64,000 nucleotides of DNA from Sugiyamaella lignohabitans (GCF_001640025.1 NC_031672.1:2418001-2482000), one strand, 5' to 3'; positions 1-9,440 are shown, numbered from the stretch's first letter. The notes: generated by a model not told the origin, from the sequence alone. Numbers and translations are program-made.

Positions 1-589
1 GTCTCAACATACACTCAATAGTCTGCTCGCCCTGAACAAGTGATTCTGGTCGCGATGATTGTTCTTTAAATCTCTTGGCAATCCAGCCTCGGAATATCAG
101 CAGTTTCGACCCATTCTTCCGTTCTAACGGAGTCAGAACATAGTATCCGTCTTCACCTTCATATAATCTAGGTGCCACGAGCATTTCCTGGTCGTGTCGG
201 AACGTTCCAGTAACAGTGACTCTTCGGAAATCAAACTCTTTATCCGCAATACTCGGGTTCACCACTGGCGGCAGCGGCAGTGTTGGCAGAGCCAGACTGT
301 TCTCGGCTCGTGCAATCAGATCCTGTTTCCATTTCAATCTCTTGACCTGCCATGTACCCAGACCAAACGAGATCACCGGCATCAAACACAATAACCCGAG
401 AAAAACGTTATTTCGAGTCCCCCTGGTCTCCTGTTTCGTCTTCGACTTGATCGGCTTCCAATCCACAATTGACGTCTTCGCCCCGCGAACTGCACTCAAA
501 TGAACTCCCCTCCTACCAACAGCCAATCCAAACCTTGGCCCGGCCCCAACAACCTGCCCTCTAAAACAAAACATCCGTGCCAAACTCAT
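1..589 (-). CDS. SHY1: SHY1/SURF1 cytochrome oxidase assembly factor, C-terminus cut by the left edge
   Basis: The reverse strand reads without a stop from the ATG at 589 to base 1, giving 196 codons. SURF1-family proteins sit in the mitochondrial inner membrane and help assemble complex IV. Residues 1-60 are rich in Arg and poor in acidic residues, like a matrix-targeting leader. A membrane segment follows (about 62-78) running into GLGTWQVKRLKWKQDL, the family signature. Further on are FDFRRVTVTGTF (119-130), GYYVLTPLER (148-157) and LLIFRGWI (163-170), all typical SURF1 blocks. The second C-terminal membrane helix would lie beyond the window. It is transcribed in the same direction as the PFK26-type gene, separated from it by a cluster of GC-rich repeats. 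Family assignment is strong; only the N-terminal half can be read here. Confidence 0.93.
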   Translation of the reverse strand, partial: MSLARMFCFRGQVVGAGPRFGLAVGRRGVHLSAVRGAKTSIVDWKPIKSKTKQETRGTRNNVFLGLLCLMPVISFGLGTWQVKRLKWKQDLIARAENSLALPTLPLPPVVNPSIADKEFDFRRVTVTGTFRHDQEMLVAPRLYEGEDGYYVLTPLERKNGSKLLIFRGWIAKRFKEQSSRPESLVQGEQTIECMLR

Positions 590-670
590 TCTCTCCTCTA
601 CCTCCAACATCAGATCATCCTCGCATCTTCACCATCAAACTCTTCCGCCGCGGGCCGTGCGGCGCTGGTC

Positions 671-725
671 TGCCTCCGGCGGCTGGGGCGCTGCCCCAGA
701 CCCCGGAGCTCCTGCTTCGCAGGAG
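671..725 (+). repeat. GC-rich half-element, left-arm orientation
   Basis: Left arm GCCTCCGGCGGCTGGGGCGC plus the inner hairpin CTCCTGC-TTC-GCAGGAG; no right arm follows directly. First of three copies clustered between SHY1 and the PFK2 gene. Confidence 0.9.
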
Positions 726-791
726 ACTCTTGGGGGTGTCCCGGGTAGCTACTCGAGTTAAGCGAGCGGAGTCGGGAGCGAGGTGGTGGAT

Positions 792-807
792 GCAGGGTCG
801 GCCCTGC
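792..807. repeat. Small GCAGGG/CCCTGC inverted repeat beside GC elements
   Basis: GCAGGG, four bases, then CCCTGC. The following CCCTGCGTATGCAC (802-815) recurs exactly at 976-989, bracketing the full GC element between them. Related TGCAGGGTCC palindromes lie beside other GC elements (37975-37988, 38154-38165, 61376-61398). Confidence 0.6.
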
Positions 808-828
808 GTATGCACGGACGATCGGTGT

Positions 829-966
829 GCCTCCGGCGGCTGGGGCTCCGCCCCAGACCCTGGTGGCTCCTGCTGCGCAGGAGTTTTTCAGGGGAGCCCC
901 ACATAACGACTTGAGAGCAGCGAAAGGAGCCACGGGGTCTGGGGCAGCGCCCCAGCTGCGGGAGGC
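829..966 (-). repeat. Full GC-rich nested inverted-repeat element
   Basis: 138 bp with both outer arms. The inner hairpin on the left is CTCCTGC-TGC-GCAGGAG; on the right it is a decayed CTCTCGC-type hairpin. The right arm carries substitutions (CAGCTGCGGGAGGC). Strand marks the orientation in which the CTCTCGC-type half comes first. Confidence 0.92.
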
Positions 967-1005
967 AGCGCCCACCCTGCGTATGCACTGGAGATCGCGG
1001 TGAAT

Positions 1006-1060
1006 CTCCTGCGAAGCAGGAGCAACCAGGGTCTGGGGCGGAGCCCCAGCCGCCGGAGGC
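1006..1060 (+). repeat. GC-rich half-element, right-arm orientation
   Basis: Hairpin CTCCTGC-GAA-GCAGGAG followed by the right arm ending GCCGCCGGAGGC. It ends 69 nt downstream of the PFK2/FBPase2 stop codon. Confidence 0.9.
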
Positions 1061-1128
1061 AGGCGGGGGAGGGGGTGGATGTGGGATAATAAATATTAAA
1101 TAGAATTAGGTTGTGGGATGTGTAGAGA

Positions 1129-3405
1129 CTATCTTCTAGGGGCCGGGCCGGTGGCGGAGACTGTGGTGTTTTTGAATTTGTCGCGGAGCTGCTCGAGCTT
1201 TTTCTGGTCGTTTTCCGAGGCCGTGGCCACGACGCTGAAGGCGCGGTTTTTGAGGTGCATGGACGCGGGGATGTCGTTCTGGTCTCTGAGGTTGCCCTTG
1301 GGCATGCGGTAGAACCAGTCGGTTTCCTCGTTGTATTCGTAGAGGGCCCAGTCGACGCCGTATGGTTTCGGTTCGAGAACGTACAGAGTGTGAAGAGGCA
1401 CGTCGAGGTCGCCAATGGCCTCACGGCCGAGATTCATGAAATACGCCAGCAGAACTCGCGCTACTACTCGGTGACAGATGATCACACAGTTGTCGGTCAT
1501 TCGCTCCATTTCAACAATCACAGGTCGTAGACGGTTGATGACGTCAAGATACGACTCGCCTCCAATACCAGGGTACCTGTATCTGATCTTGTCGCTGACT
1601 CGTGCTCCGTATTCTTGTGGGAACTTCTCTTTGATTTCAGAGTATGTCATGCCATCACAGATACCAGCACCGAGCTCGTTGAGCATTCGGAACTCCTTGA
1701 CATCGAAATGCTCTTCGTCAAAGTAGTCTGCTGTTTCTACACTTCGTCGTAGCATACTGGTCCATGTACAGAAATGAGGCTCTTCAGGCTCGTTAAGCGG
1801 CGTGGTTGGTTGAGACCCTTCTTTTTCAAGGATTCTTACGCTCTCAGCAAATCTTGCTAATTGACGACGTCGAAATTCTGTTTTCTGGAAATCCATAAAT
1901 CGACTGAGTGCTTTGGCAAACTTTCTACCACGCTCAGTCAAAGGAGCATCACCGCCGATTCTGCCAAGTGCATTATCTTCAGACTCTCCATGACGAGTGA
2001 TCCAGATCTGTCGTTCGGCAAGGTTGAAATTGAGTAAGAAGAACACGGCTTGGCCAGCTAAAAAGCCCTGGATATTGGCACAAACAACCTTTTGTCCGAC
2101 ATTAATCATCTTTACATATTGAAACTGTTCATTAGCCTCTTCTGCGGCAGAAATAGTCTCATATGCTTTTTCGTAGTTGTGCATTCGCTGGACAAAATCT
2201 TTAATAGCCACCTGTGGATCCATGTCTTTATAATCGGGACCAGACAGCTTCAAACGAATATTGGCTTCAATAATATCTGACCGGGTACAGATACTCTCGA
2301 GATATAGTACTTTGAGAAGACCACCACTGCGTTCTTTAACACGGTCAAACACCTTACGACGACGAGCTACTGTCGTGTTAGTAGCATCTAAAATGCCTAC
2401 ACTGCCGTTTCCTTCGAGAATGAAATCTAGCAGCTCTTCAAGTGTATCCATGGCCCACTGTTCACGAAGCTGAAACGTCTTGTCGTTATCAGGAGAAAAG
2501 AAATCAGCTGATTGGGTTTCAGGAGCACCAGCTTCTTCAGCAGCAGATGCTGCTTGGACTTCAGCTTCAGAAGCATCGTGATGTTTATAATGGTTTGGGT
2601 CGACATCGCACTTGACATCTGGTAATGGTCTGTTGGCAGGACCGACATGTTGATTGGCCTTTCGTCGGGTGTTGCCGACGTTGAAAATTTTTGTTTCATG
2701 CTGTTGCCAATTGAGATATCGGCATAATTTCTTGGTGACGTAGGATTTACCTCTGGCAGGAAGACCCACCATGACAATTACAAGCTTCGACTCGATATCT
2801 CTAGCAGCGATTTTACCATCAGGAGACACCTTGGATCTGGTCAGACCGGGCACATCAAGAGTGGTAGCCCGTCTTTGCGGTAGAGATAGGTTAGGAATCG
2901 AGGTTGTAGATACGTTCCTTGGCGAATTCTTGCCAGAATTGTCGGCAGAATGGGTTCCTCCAAGAGGTGGTTCTTTAGGAGAGTTTGTATAGGATACCAC
3001 CGGGGTATCGGAAGGAGGCCGACTATTGAAAGTGGGATTTGTAGTAGAAAGCGACTGTTTCCTTCCTAAAGTCGGGATTCCAGGAGATGGATTTGACGAT
3101 GGAGACGTCGAAGTTGGAGATTGAGATTGTGAAGAAGTGGATCCGGCACCTGAAATAGGAACCTCATCAATGCCACCAACTCCGGGAGCCACTACGCCAG
3201 ACGATGGAACACTGGAAATGACCGACTCATCTACTGTAATGGCAGTTGCAGTTGCATTGGCAGTTGGAGTCAGAGACTCAGAAGGAGGTGGTGGTCTCTC
3301 AGGGACATCTGTAGCAGGGTTTATAACAGGAGAAGTGGGTGAGACAGACCCAGATCTGTCAGTAGCGGGAAGAGAAGAGGCCATTCCTGGAGTTGCTTTG
3401 AACAT
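1129..3405 (-). CDS. PFK26: 6-phosphofructo-2-kinase / fructose-2,6-bisphosphatase
   Basis: A 758-residue bifunctional enzyme that sets the level of fructose-2,6-bisphosphate, the activator of phosphofructokinase-1 and inhibitor of fructose-1,6-bisphosphatase. Residues 1-200 are a Ser/Pro/Thr-rich regulatory tail. The kinase domain starts at about 205 with the P-loop GLPARGKSYVTKKL (about 213-226). The phosphatase-like domain has RHGESEDN at about 470, NELGAGICDG and CHRVVARVLLAYF, so both catalytic histidines of the histidine-phosphatase fold are present. S. cerevisiae Pfk26 has lost the nucleophile His, so this copy may keep bisphosphatase activity (inference). The ATG at 3405 opens the frame; an internal Met eight codons in is an alternative start. 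The 5' leader holds a 22-bp-period repeat. Which of PFK26, PFK27 or FBP26 is the ortholog cannot be settled by eye. Confidence 0.93.
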   Translation of the reverse strand: MFKATPGMASSLPATDRSGSVSPTSPVINPATDVPERPPPPSESLTPTANATATAITVDESVISSVPSSGVVAPGVGGIDEVPISGAGSTSSQSQSPTSTSPSSNPSPGIPTLGRKQSLSTTNPTFNSRPPSDTPVVSYTNSPKEPPLGGTHSADNSGKNSPRNVSTTSIPNLSLPQRRATTLDVPGLTRSKVSPDGKIAARDIESKLVIVMVGLPARGKSYVTKKLCRYLNWQQHETKIFNVGNTRRKANQHVGPANRPLPDVKCDVDPNHYKHHDASEAEVQAASAAEEAGAPETQSADFFSPDNDKTFQLREQWAMDTLEELLDFILEGNGSVGILDATNTTVARRRKVFDRVKERSGGLLKVLYLESICTRSDIIEANIRLKLSGPDYKDMDPQVAIKDFVQRMHNYEKAYETISAAEEANEQFQYVKMINVGQKVVCANIQGFLAGQAVFFLLNFNLAERQIWITRHGESEDNALGRIGGDAPLTERGRKFAKALSRFMDFQKTEFRRRQLARFAESVRILEKEGSQPTTPLNEPEEPHFCTWTSMLRRSVETADYFDEEHFDVKEFRMLNELGAGICDGMTYSEIKEKFPQEYGARVSDKIRYRYPGIGGESYLDVINRLRPVIVEMERMTDNCVIICHRVVARVLLAYFMNLGREAIGDLDVPLHTLYVLEPKPYGVDWALYEYNEETDWFYRMPKGNLRDQNDIPASMHLKNRAFSVVATASENDQKKLEQLRDKFKNTTVSATGPAPRR

Positions 3406-3429
3406 ATCTCGAAGTTCTAAACAGCCAAT

Positions 3430-3516
3430 AACAGCTTAGTGATATAACAGCTCCCTAATAGCTCAGTAACAACTCACTGATAGTTCAGTAACAGCTCACT
3501 AATAGTTCAGTAATAC
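3430..3516. repeat. Imperfect tandem repeat, period about 22 bp
   Basis: About four diverged units of a CAGCTCACTAATAGTTCAGTAA-like motif, starting 25 nt upstream of the PFK2/FBPase2 ATG and therefore probably in its 5' leader or promoter. Confidence 0.6.
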
Positions 3517-4735
3517 TACTATTAGTAGTCAAAGCCGCTATACTATCACCAATAGTAAAGCGTCAAATTACAGACAAAAACCCAACCAAATGGACAATTT
3601 AAACTAACCGGCAAGTTCTGGAAGACAGCCAGTTAGTTATCTTGCACCGGTTCTACCAAACACCGATAAGCGTTAAACTTTAATCAAGCGAAGGGAGGCA
3701 GCAGCAGCGGCCACTTACTTAATCCAAGCGAGGTGATGTACCAGAGTATCGCAGAGAATATGTTGTATCAGCTGACCAGCAACTAACTTCCAAAGAACTC
3801 AGTCAGTTGGTGGATTCACAAACTGGATGGATGTCGAATAACTAAGACGAAGCGACGTTCAAACAGTAGTTGATGTGGATGACGTAAAGCTTACAACTGG
3901 GTATATCCAGAAACAGAAGCACGAACCTCAGGTTCTAAAAAAATCTATAATCACAGTAGAAAACAAAATCGAAACGAGATAATCAGGACCAAAATATTAA
4001 TAATAATCCAGGCTGAATAATGTCGATTGATGCTCGTAGATAATGATTGTTAATCAGTGATTCTGGGATTGCTCGATAGATGTCGTCGATATCGCCGGGA
4101 CGATATATATTATTTTATTTATTATTCAGTCACTGACAAGCGTTGCCCGGTTAGGTCAGTCGGTAAGTCAGATCAGGCACAGTTGGCTGCTAATCAGTCA
4201 CTTAACGGTCAGTCACTTGACACACCGCGCCAACAAAACAATGTCAATCAGCAATCGCACCAGCCAGCCTGCTGCTGCTGCTGCTAGTATAGTACTAAAG
4301 AGGTTGAAACGAAAAATAAACAAACCGGAACTAGTCTGAGATCCGGGTCCAATAACAACAGCAACCACAGTTCAGCAAATAGTTCAACAAACAGTTCAGC
4401 CAATCCAGTCAATAATTCAGCCAATAATTCAGCCAATAACTCAGCCAATGGAGATGTCGAGCGTGAGTGAGAATGTGTAATAGAATAAGGCCACACAACC
4501 AACCACAAGAGCGGGAAAGAAAAAAAAAATTCAGTAGGTGCACCGGGTTTGGGTAGGTTGATAAAGGAAGGTAAGTAAAATCAGGCCCGGTCGGTGCTCC
4601 TGCGACTTAAATCCGTCCGTCAGCCAATTTTTTTTAAGCCAGTCTGGTGATCGATATTAGATGCATGTGGGTTTCAACACCGCTTCCCAGAACGGCACCC
4701 GCCAACGAGCGGCTGCACGGGGGGAGGGGGGTGCT
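3517..4735. other. Intergenic, upstream of the PFK2 gene; no gene seen
   Basis: No credible coding region on either strand. It holds a (CTG)5 run at 4269-4283 and a 12-bp-period repeat at 4369-4449. Probably the promoter region of the PFK2 gene plus low-complexity DNA. Confidence 0.6.
4369..4449. repeat. Minisatellite, 12-bp period (TTCAGCCAATAA-like)
   Basis: Six to seven imperfect tandem copies of a TTCAGCCAATAA-type unit. Any reading frame through it is a low-complexity artefact. Confidence 0.7.
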
Positions 4736-4875
4736 GCCTCCGGCCGCTGGGGCTCCGCCCCAGACCCTGGTTGCTCCTCTCGCTTCGCTCGAGTCGTTTC
4801 TTGGGGGGTCCCCGGCGAAATCTCCTGCGAAGCAGGAGCCACGGGGTCTGGGGCAGCGCCCCAGCCGCCGGAGGC
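4736..4875 (+). repeat. Full GC-rich nested inverted-repeat element
   Basis: 140 bp. Left half carries the CTCTCGC-TTC-GCTCGAG hairpin, right half CTCCTGC-GAA-GCAGGAG, and the arms end in GGAGGC. It lies in a long intergenic stretch. Confidence 0.93.
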
Positions 4876-5264
4876 AGCATCCGACCCCTCGGAGAACGAC
4901 CCGGCCAGCCGTTAGAGCGTAGGCAGGTAAATGCATGGATGATGAGCGGGACCAGTTAGAATGACGTCGCGGACGCACGAGTATGCCGAATCCGGATAAT
5001 TTAATACCTAAAGCACGTGGGAGATAAGGGTTGCGATAGGATAATAGGCCGATTGGCCTCGTTTTGAGCCCTGGAATGCGCAGCGGCCACTATCGCTGCC
5101 AAATCTGGATTATATTGCCGTTTTTGGCGTGGATTACCCCTGTATCGTCGCCAGATCACCCAGTCCTGTCACCATCAATTGAGTAGTGATAGTGCTATTG
5201 ATAGAAGTAGAAGTAGTAATATCGATACTTATAATGATAAGATAAGTGATAAGAGACTTCTAGA

Positions 5265-5324
5265 GCTAGTGCTAGTGCTAGTGCTAGTGAGAGTGCTAGT
5301 GCTACAGTGAAAGTGCTAGTGCTA
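5265..5324. repeat. GCTAGT hexamer microsatellite
   Basis: Interrupted tandem GCTAGT units (about eight) with AGAGT and ACAGTGAA interruptions. Confidence 0.8.
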
Positions 5325-6011
5325 TATTGAGAGTGATGGATTAACGTAACAGGTCGGTTTCTTATCAGCCAGCAGGTGTAACTGAGTCTTTGGATCAGTG
5401 ACTGACCAGTGACTGGACCAGTCGTAGTCCAATTGATACTCACAATTGTTATAAGTGCGTATAGTTCATGATCTGTCTCAATTACAGCTGTGTTATTACT
5501 TCTAATTGTTGACTGTTATTACCAGTCAATATATTTTCATTTGATATGAGTTAGGATGTTGTTTCATGTTAGGCAGGCTGTCTCAAGGCTGTTCTGTAGA
5601 TAGACTGCAAACTGTAAACTGTCTGTATACTGATTTTTTAGACTGGGTACAGAGACTGAATTGGCAGGCTACTAGTGACAAATGCAGTCTCGGCTCGAGC
5701 CTCGCTGGTGGGCCACTTAACTACCCCTCAGTTCCAATCTCAACCTCAGCCTCAACACTCAACAAAGTTTGGTCCAGGAGAGACACAACACCACCCAACT
5801 CGTGTTGTTGCGCCTGCTGGGACCGCACCAGTCTGTAATAAATAAATAAATTGTGCCACGCCAGCTGCCAATATTGCCCAAACAGGCCTAATGCAGAAAC
5901 AACCTCCCTAAACAGCCCCTTTAACCACCCCTGTTTCAAACCCTGCTGCTGTTGCTGGTGCTGCTGCTTCTTCTCCTGCTACCTTAGCGACTGCTTGACC
6001 TGATACCCCCG

Positions 6012-6032
6012 CTGCTGCTGCTGCTGCTGCTG
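6012..6032. repeat. (CTG)7 trinucleotide run
   Basis: Seven uninterrupted CTG units in a non-coding, CTG-rich stretch. Confidence 0.85.
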
Positions 6033-6295
6033 TATGCTCGTTCGTTATCTTAGCGTCCTCGTGGGTCTGCTGTACGTGCTAGATAGCCACTGTTGAGCTG
6101 CTACCGGCTGTCAATCCCCCTTATCAGGCTGCTCAACCTCCCACTTAACCTCTAATTTTAGCTCTCAGCCCCGCAGCATACCCCCCTCGGCCCCCCTTAC
6201 TATCTCCCCGACTGCATCCAGCTCCACTGTCCGGATAAACCACCATGCACGACCCGGAAAAACCCCGCGACCCTTGCCCTCTAGTAAACAGACCT

Positions 6296-6432
6296 GCCTC
6301 CGGCGGCTGGGGCTCTGCCCCAGACCCCGTGGCTCCTCTCGCTGCGCTCGAGTCGGTTTCGTCGACGTCCCGGCCAACTCCTGCGAAGCAGGAGCAACCA
6401 GGGTCTGGGGCGGAGCCCCAGCCGCCGGAGGC
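6296..6432 (+). repeat. Full GC-rich nested inverted-repeat element
   Basis: 137 bp. Left hairpin CTCTCGC-TGC-GCTCGAG type, right hairpin CTCCTGC-GAA-GCAGGAG, spacer with a GTCGACGTCCCGG motif. It ends 91 nt downstream of the GPI-protein stop codon. Confidence 0.93.
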
Positions 6433-6523
6433 AGACGACCCCCCTGACGGTCCCATAAGGTCGTTGTGTAAAATAATATATATATCACAGAAAACTAATG
6501 GGTAGCAGTAATAAACGAGAAAA

Positions 6524-7125
6524 TTAGAGCAGTGCTGAAATAAGACCGACGACCATGGCAAGGCCGAATGGCACCTCGAGACCGTGGGCACCACTGGCAG
6601 AGCTGGTGGTGGCAGCGGCACTGGTCGAGGCAGCAGCTGTCGAGGATCCACTCATGGTTTTAGTCACTGTAGACCCGGTAGCGGTCTCGCTGGCCGAACC
6701 AGTCTTTGAAACCGAGCCAGTCTCACTGGCCGAACCGCTGGCAGCAGCAGATTTGGTCACAGTCGACTCGGTAGTGTTCGAGACCACTTTAGTGACTGTC
6801 GACCCCGAACTGGCGTCACTGGCGGCAACTGTATCCCTGTTAGAACCTGTCAACCGGGTGTGCCTCCGGCGGCTGGGGCTCCGCCCCAGACCCTGGCTGC
6901 TCCTGCTTCGCAGGAGATTTCCCGGACCGGCGACGCAACGACTCGAGCGCAGCGAGAGGAGCAACCAGGGTCTGGGGCGGAGCCCCAGCCGCCGGAGGCA
7001 CACCCCCGTTCCCCTGTGTGTGTTTACTTACCACTTTTTGTGACGGTCGAAGCGGCAGCACTGCTGTCGGCAGCGGTAGCGAGAGCGACGAGGGTGGCAG
7101 CGACGAGTGTGTTTGTAAATTTCAT
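6524..7125 (-). CDS. Small secreted Ser/Thr/Ala-rich protein with GPI-anchor-type C-terminus (two exons)
   Basis: Exons 7125-7032 and 6846-6524 give 138 residues. Residues 1-19 (MKFTNTLVAATLVALATAA) are a signal peptide. The middle is Ser/Thr/Ala-rich with repeated STVTK and SGSASET units, suited to O-mannosylation. The C-terminus ends in a small-residue stretch (SASGAHG) and a hydrophobic tail (VPFGLAMVVGLISALL) typical of a GPI-attachment signal, so a plasma-membrane or cell-wall location is expected. The 185-nt intron (7031-6847) starts GTAAGT and contains a complete 138-bp GC element. The in-frame acceptor is GACAG at 6847. A better-looking CTAACAG acceptor 10 nt downstream would shift the frame. 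A TATAAAAG box lies about 53-60 nt upstream of the ATG. No specific family is recognised. Confidence 0.8.
6862..6999 (-). repeat. Full GC-rich element nested inside the GPI-protein intron
   Basis: 138 bp within the intron 7031-6847. CTCCTGC-TTC-GCAGGAG hairpin on the left, CTCGAGC-type on the right. The pairing extends past the usual ends (GGTG outside on the left, CACC on the right). Confidence 0.93.
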
Positions 7126-7177
7126 TGTTGGTAGGACCAGATGGGATTGGAAAGTGCGAGAGAGGGGTGATGGTGTG

Positions 7178-7185
7178 CTTTTATA
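7178..7185 (-). promoter_or_regulatory. TATA box of the GPI-protein gene
   Basis: TATAAAAG on the minus strand, 53-60 nt upstream of the ATG at 7125. Confidence 0.6.
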
Positions 7186-7691
7186 ATAAGCCAGTAGGGG
7201 TGTAGACGGTGGATAGCAATAATGAGCTAGTTCCCTTATTTGATGCGACTAGGTTTGGTTTTCATAGCCTGGTCAATAAAGCTTAAAAACATGAAAGTTT
7301 CACAATCCAATTACGAGGCAGGCAGCAAGGCTGTCCGAGACACCAGGTCCCGCGACCGGCACCACTGTTTCACAGTGGTTAAGCACATTCTTTTCATTCG
7401 CTCCGCCAAATAGAATTTCATCAATTTAGCTTTGTCTCTGTCTCCTTGTCAACCACCGCAACCACACCCGTCGTCCGGCCATATAATAAAGTTTGTCCAT
7501 GCCACGACAGTGGCCACAAAGTCAAACTTTAGCCTGGGAATGAGCGAAATTACGAACCACCTCACCCACTGGGCTCCGGCTAAACAAAGACTGGAATGCT
7601 GTCGCTGGGATCCGCTGCCATGGATTTACCACATACAAAAACGTGAAATCGTAAAAGATGCGTCCGCCAGCGGTACCTGCTGGGGGGGCCT

Positions 7692-7825
7692 GCCTCCGGC
7701 GGCTGGGGCTCCGCCCCAGACCCTGGTTGCTCCTCTCGCTTCGCTCGAGTCGTTGCGTCGACGGTCCATTTCTCCTGCGAAGCAGGAGCTACGGGGTCTG
7801 GGGCGCAGCCCCAGCCGCCGGAGGC
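7692..7825 (+). repeat. Full GC-rich nested inverted-repeat element
   Basis: 134 bp. Left CTCTCGC-TTC-GCTCGAG hairpin, spacer GTTGCGTCGACGGTCC, right CTCCTGC-GAA-GCAGGAG hairpin. A run of seven G precedes it. Confidence 0.93.
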
Positions 7826-8289
7826 AGTGGCCGCCCTGGAAATAGGCCCGGAGACGGGTAGGTGGTTAATTGGCCCCAGAAAGCCTGGGTAGGAGTTGGC
7901 TGGATCAGGGGCTGTGTCAGCGGTGGTGAAGTGTGGATTGACCCGGTGAAGAACCAGGGGTTCGGTCATAGAATTTGGCACTTCTTTCATAGTTTTTGTC
8001 GTGACAATTGCTCTTGTTTTTTTGCTGGAGTGCCATTTTCTCCAAAACCTGTTGAATTGTAAGAGGTGAGACTGGTTGTTTGATACAACTGTTGATTGGT
8101 TAGTGTATAGAGTCAGGATTCAGCGGGGAAAGTACAACCCGTATATCTTGCAAGTCAATTGAGCGGTATTCAAGACTGTCTAGAGACATTGATTAGTAAA
8201 TATCACGATAAAGACTCTACTTACCGTAGATAGATCAGAAGTTCAAATCTGACAGACATGAGCGGGACACGGATTCTCCCCCTGAAACA

Positions 8290-8297
8290 TCACGTGA
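8290..8297. promoter_or_regulatory. TCACGTGA palindrome (Cbf1/bHLH-type site)
   Basis: Perfect 8-bp palindrome with a CACGTG core, about 190 nt upstream of the proposed first exon of the zinc-ribbon gene. Binding is inferred from the motif only. Confidence 0.4.
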
Positions 8298-8484
8298 CGC
8301 GATAGACTGATAACCATAAAGTGCATGCATCCGATGAGCAGCCGTAGCAATAAAGCGGGTGAAACTGCACCCCTGAACCCTGATCGGGTGACGCCAACCC
8401 TAGCCTCCAAACAAAAGATACGACCTGTTTCCAGCCTGAAATATGATCCTCATTCCTCTCCGGTGATAGAAACTGATATTAGCC

Positions 8485-9063
8485 ATGATTCCTATTTTTT
8501 TCACGTTTGGTGGTAAGTAACGGCATTGGGTCGAAGGTCAGATGTTCCTCGGGTTCTGGTTTCATCCGCGTGCTCCAGATGTTGTTCCCTGGCACATGAG
8601 TGGGCTGTGCAACTTGCAATTGTGAGCTCCAGGGGCTTTGACAGTGGTGAACTGGCTATGGCTTCTGATTCCACATTTGATATTTCAAAGAATAAAGTTC
8701 ATTAGAAAGACTCAGTTCGATTGAACTGTGTTCCGGTTTTTCAACTGACCAGATTCTCCCTGGATTCGTGGAGATATGCCCGTTCTCTTTGGCTCTCATT
8801 CAGCTCACTAACAGCATGAACCAGCAAACGACTTTGGCGGTCCCATCAACAAATACATCCAGAACCGGTTCTACTGTCCCCACTGCCACAATGTGGCAGT
8901 GATGGCGTACAAAGAAAGAAAGTTCTTCACCATCTGTTTCGTCCCCCTGATTCCCATAGCCTGGGGATACAAGCTGCGGTGCACGATATGCCAGTGGTCA
9001 CAGTCCACGAACGAGGCGGCCATAGAGAACATGAAAAACCAGCATCCTGGCGGTGGCCACTAG
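8485..9063 (+). CDS. Small zinc-ribbon (zf-15 type) protein; first exon uncertain
   Basis: The secure part is the last exon, 8815-9063, following CTCACTAACAG. It encodes 82 residues with CPHC (exon residues 21-24), FFTICFVPLIPIAWGYKLRC and CTIC (56-59). This is the pattern of the fungal zinc-ribbon-15 family, in which two CxxC knuckles flank a hydrophobic LIP segment. A plausible first exon is 8485-8512 (MIPIFFTFG, like the short hydrophobic start of these proteins), followed by GTAAGT. However, that donor is in phase 1 while the acceptor needs phase 0. Either an indel, an unseen exon or another start is involved. A GC element begins 49 nt after the stop. The family's function is not known. 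Confidence 0.65.
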
Positions 9064-9111
9064 CATTACCACTTAATAAATGTATTGACTGTTCGGGTGA
9101 CGGGACGAGCT

Positions 9112-9232
9112 GCCTCCGGCGGCTGGGGCTGCGCCCCAGACCCCGCTGCTCCTCTCGCTGCGCTCGAGTCGTTGCGTCGACGGTCCCGGCCATCTCCTGC
9201 GAAGTAGGAGCTCTGCCCCAGCGGCCGGAGGC
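9112..9232 (+). repeat. GC-rich element with truncated right arm
   Basis: Left arm and CTCTCGC-type hairpin are complete. After CTCCTGC-GAA-GTAGGAG the right arm lacks the ACGGGGTCTGGGGCGG part and resumes at CTGCCCCAGC, so the outer stem is shortened. It begins 49 nt downstream of the zinc-ribbon stop. Confidence 0.88.
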
Positions 9233-9261
9233 AGACAGCGGTCCGTGACGGTCCCAGCCAA

Positions 9262-9315
9262 CTCCTGCGAAGCAGGAGCCACGGGGTCTGGGGCAGAGCC
9301 GCAGCCGCCGGAGGC
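9262..9315 (+). repeat. GC-rich half-element, right-arm orientation
   Basis: CTCCTGC-GAA-GCAGGAG hairpin and complete right arm, 29 bp after the truncated copy. It looks like a second right half joined to the same left half. Confidence 0.9.
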
Positions 9316-9440
9316 AGTCCGTGAAGAGGTAGAAGTACAGATTAGTTTATTAAAGAGGTGATACAAAGAGTAGTACAGTCTTAAAAGTGGGTCAGTTCAC
9401 CCCAGTACCCAGTTCCTCAATCGTGTCAAGTGTGGTGAGT

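Larger units (their letters stand above)
4876..6295. other. Intergenic with simple repeats; no gene seen
   Basis: No supported gene. Contains the GCTAGT hexamer array (5265-5324) and a (CTG)7 run (6012-6032) within a CTG/CTT-rich stretch from about 5940. Short open frames here look random. Confidence 0.6.
7186..8484. other. Intergenic; one GC element and an E-box palindrome, no gene seen
   Basis: Contains the full GC element at 7692-7825, a CCACTG/CAGTGG hairpin near 7362-7380, and TCACGTGA at 8290-8297. No credible coding frame was found. Confidence 0.55.

Noticed and set aside
888..1424. Long open frames through the GC clusters (also at 4634, 6145, 6840, 7580, 14732, 27464, 31056, 37886, 61171)
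   Set aside because: They share the same few element-encoded peptides in all frames, follow the repeats and not genes, and appear wherever an element lies.
7300..7395. Two small hairpins and an ACA near the end, like an H/ACA snoRNA
   Set aside because: No hinge box and no pseudouridylation pocket could be defined; hairpins of this size are common by chance.
8190..8275. tRNA-like stretch with TCAGA-AGTTCAAA-TCTGA
   Set aside because: The loop is eight bases, no proper A-box or acceptor pairing exists at the right distance, and the anticodon arm cannot be placed.
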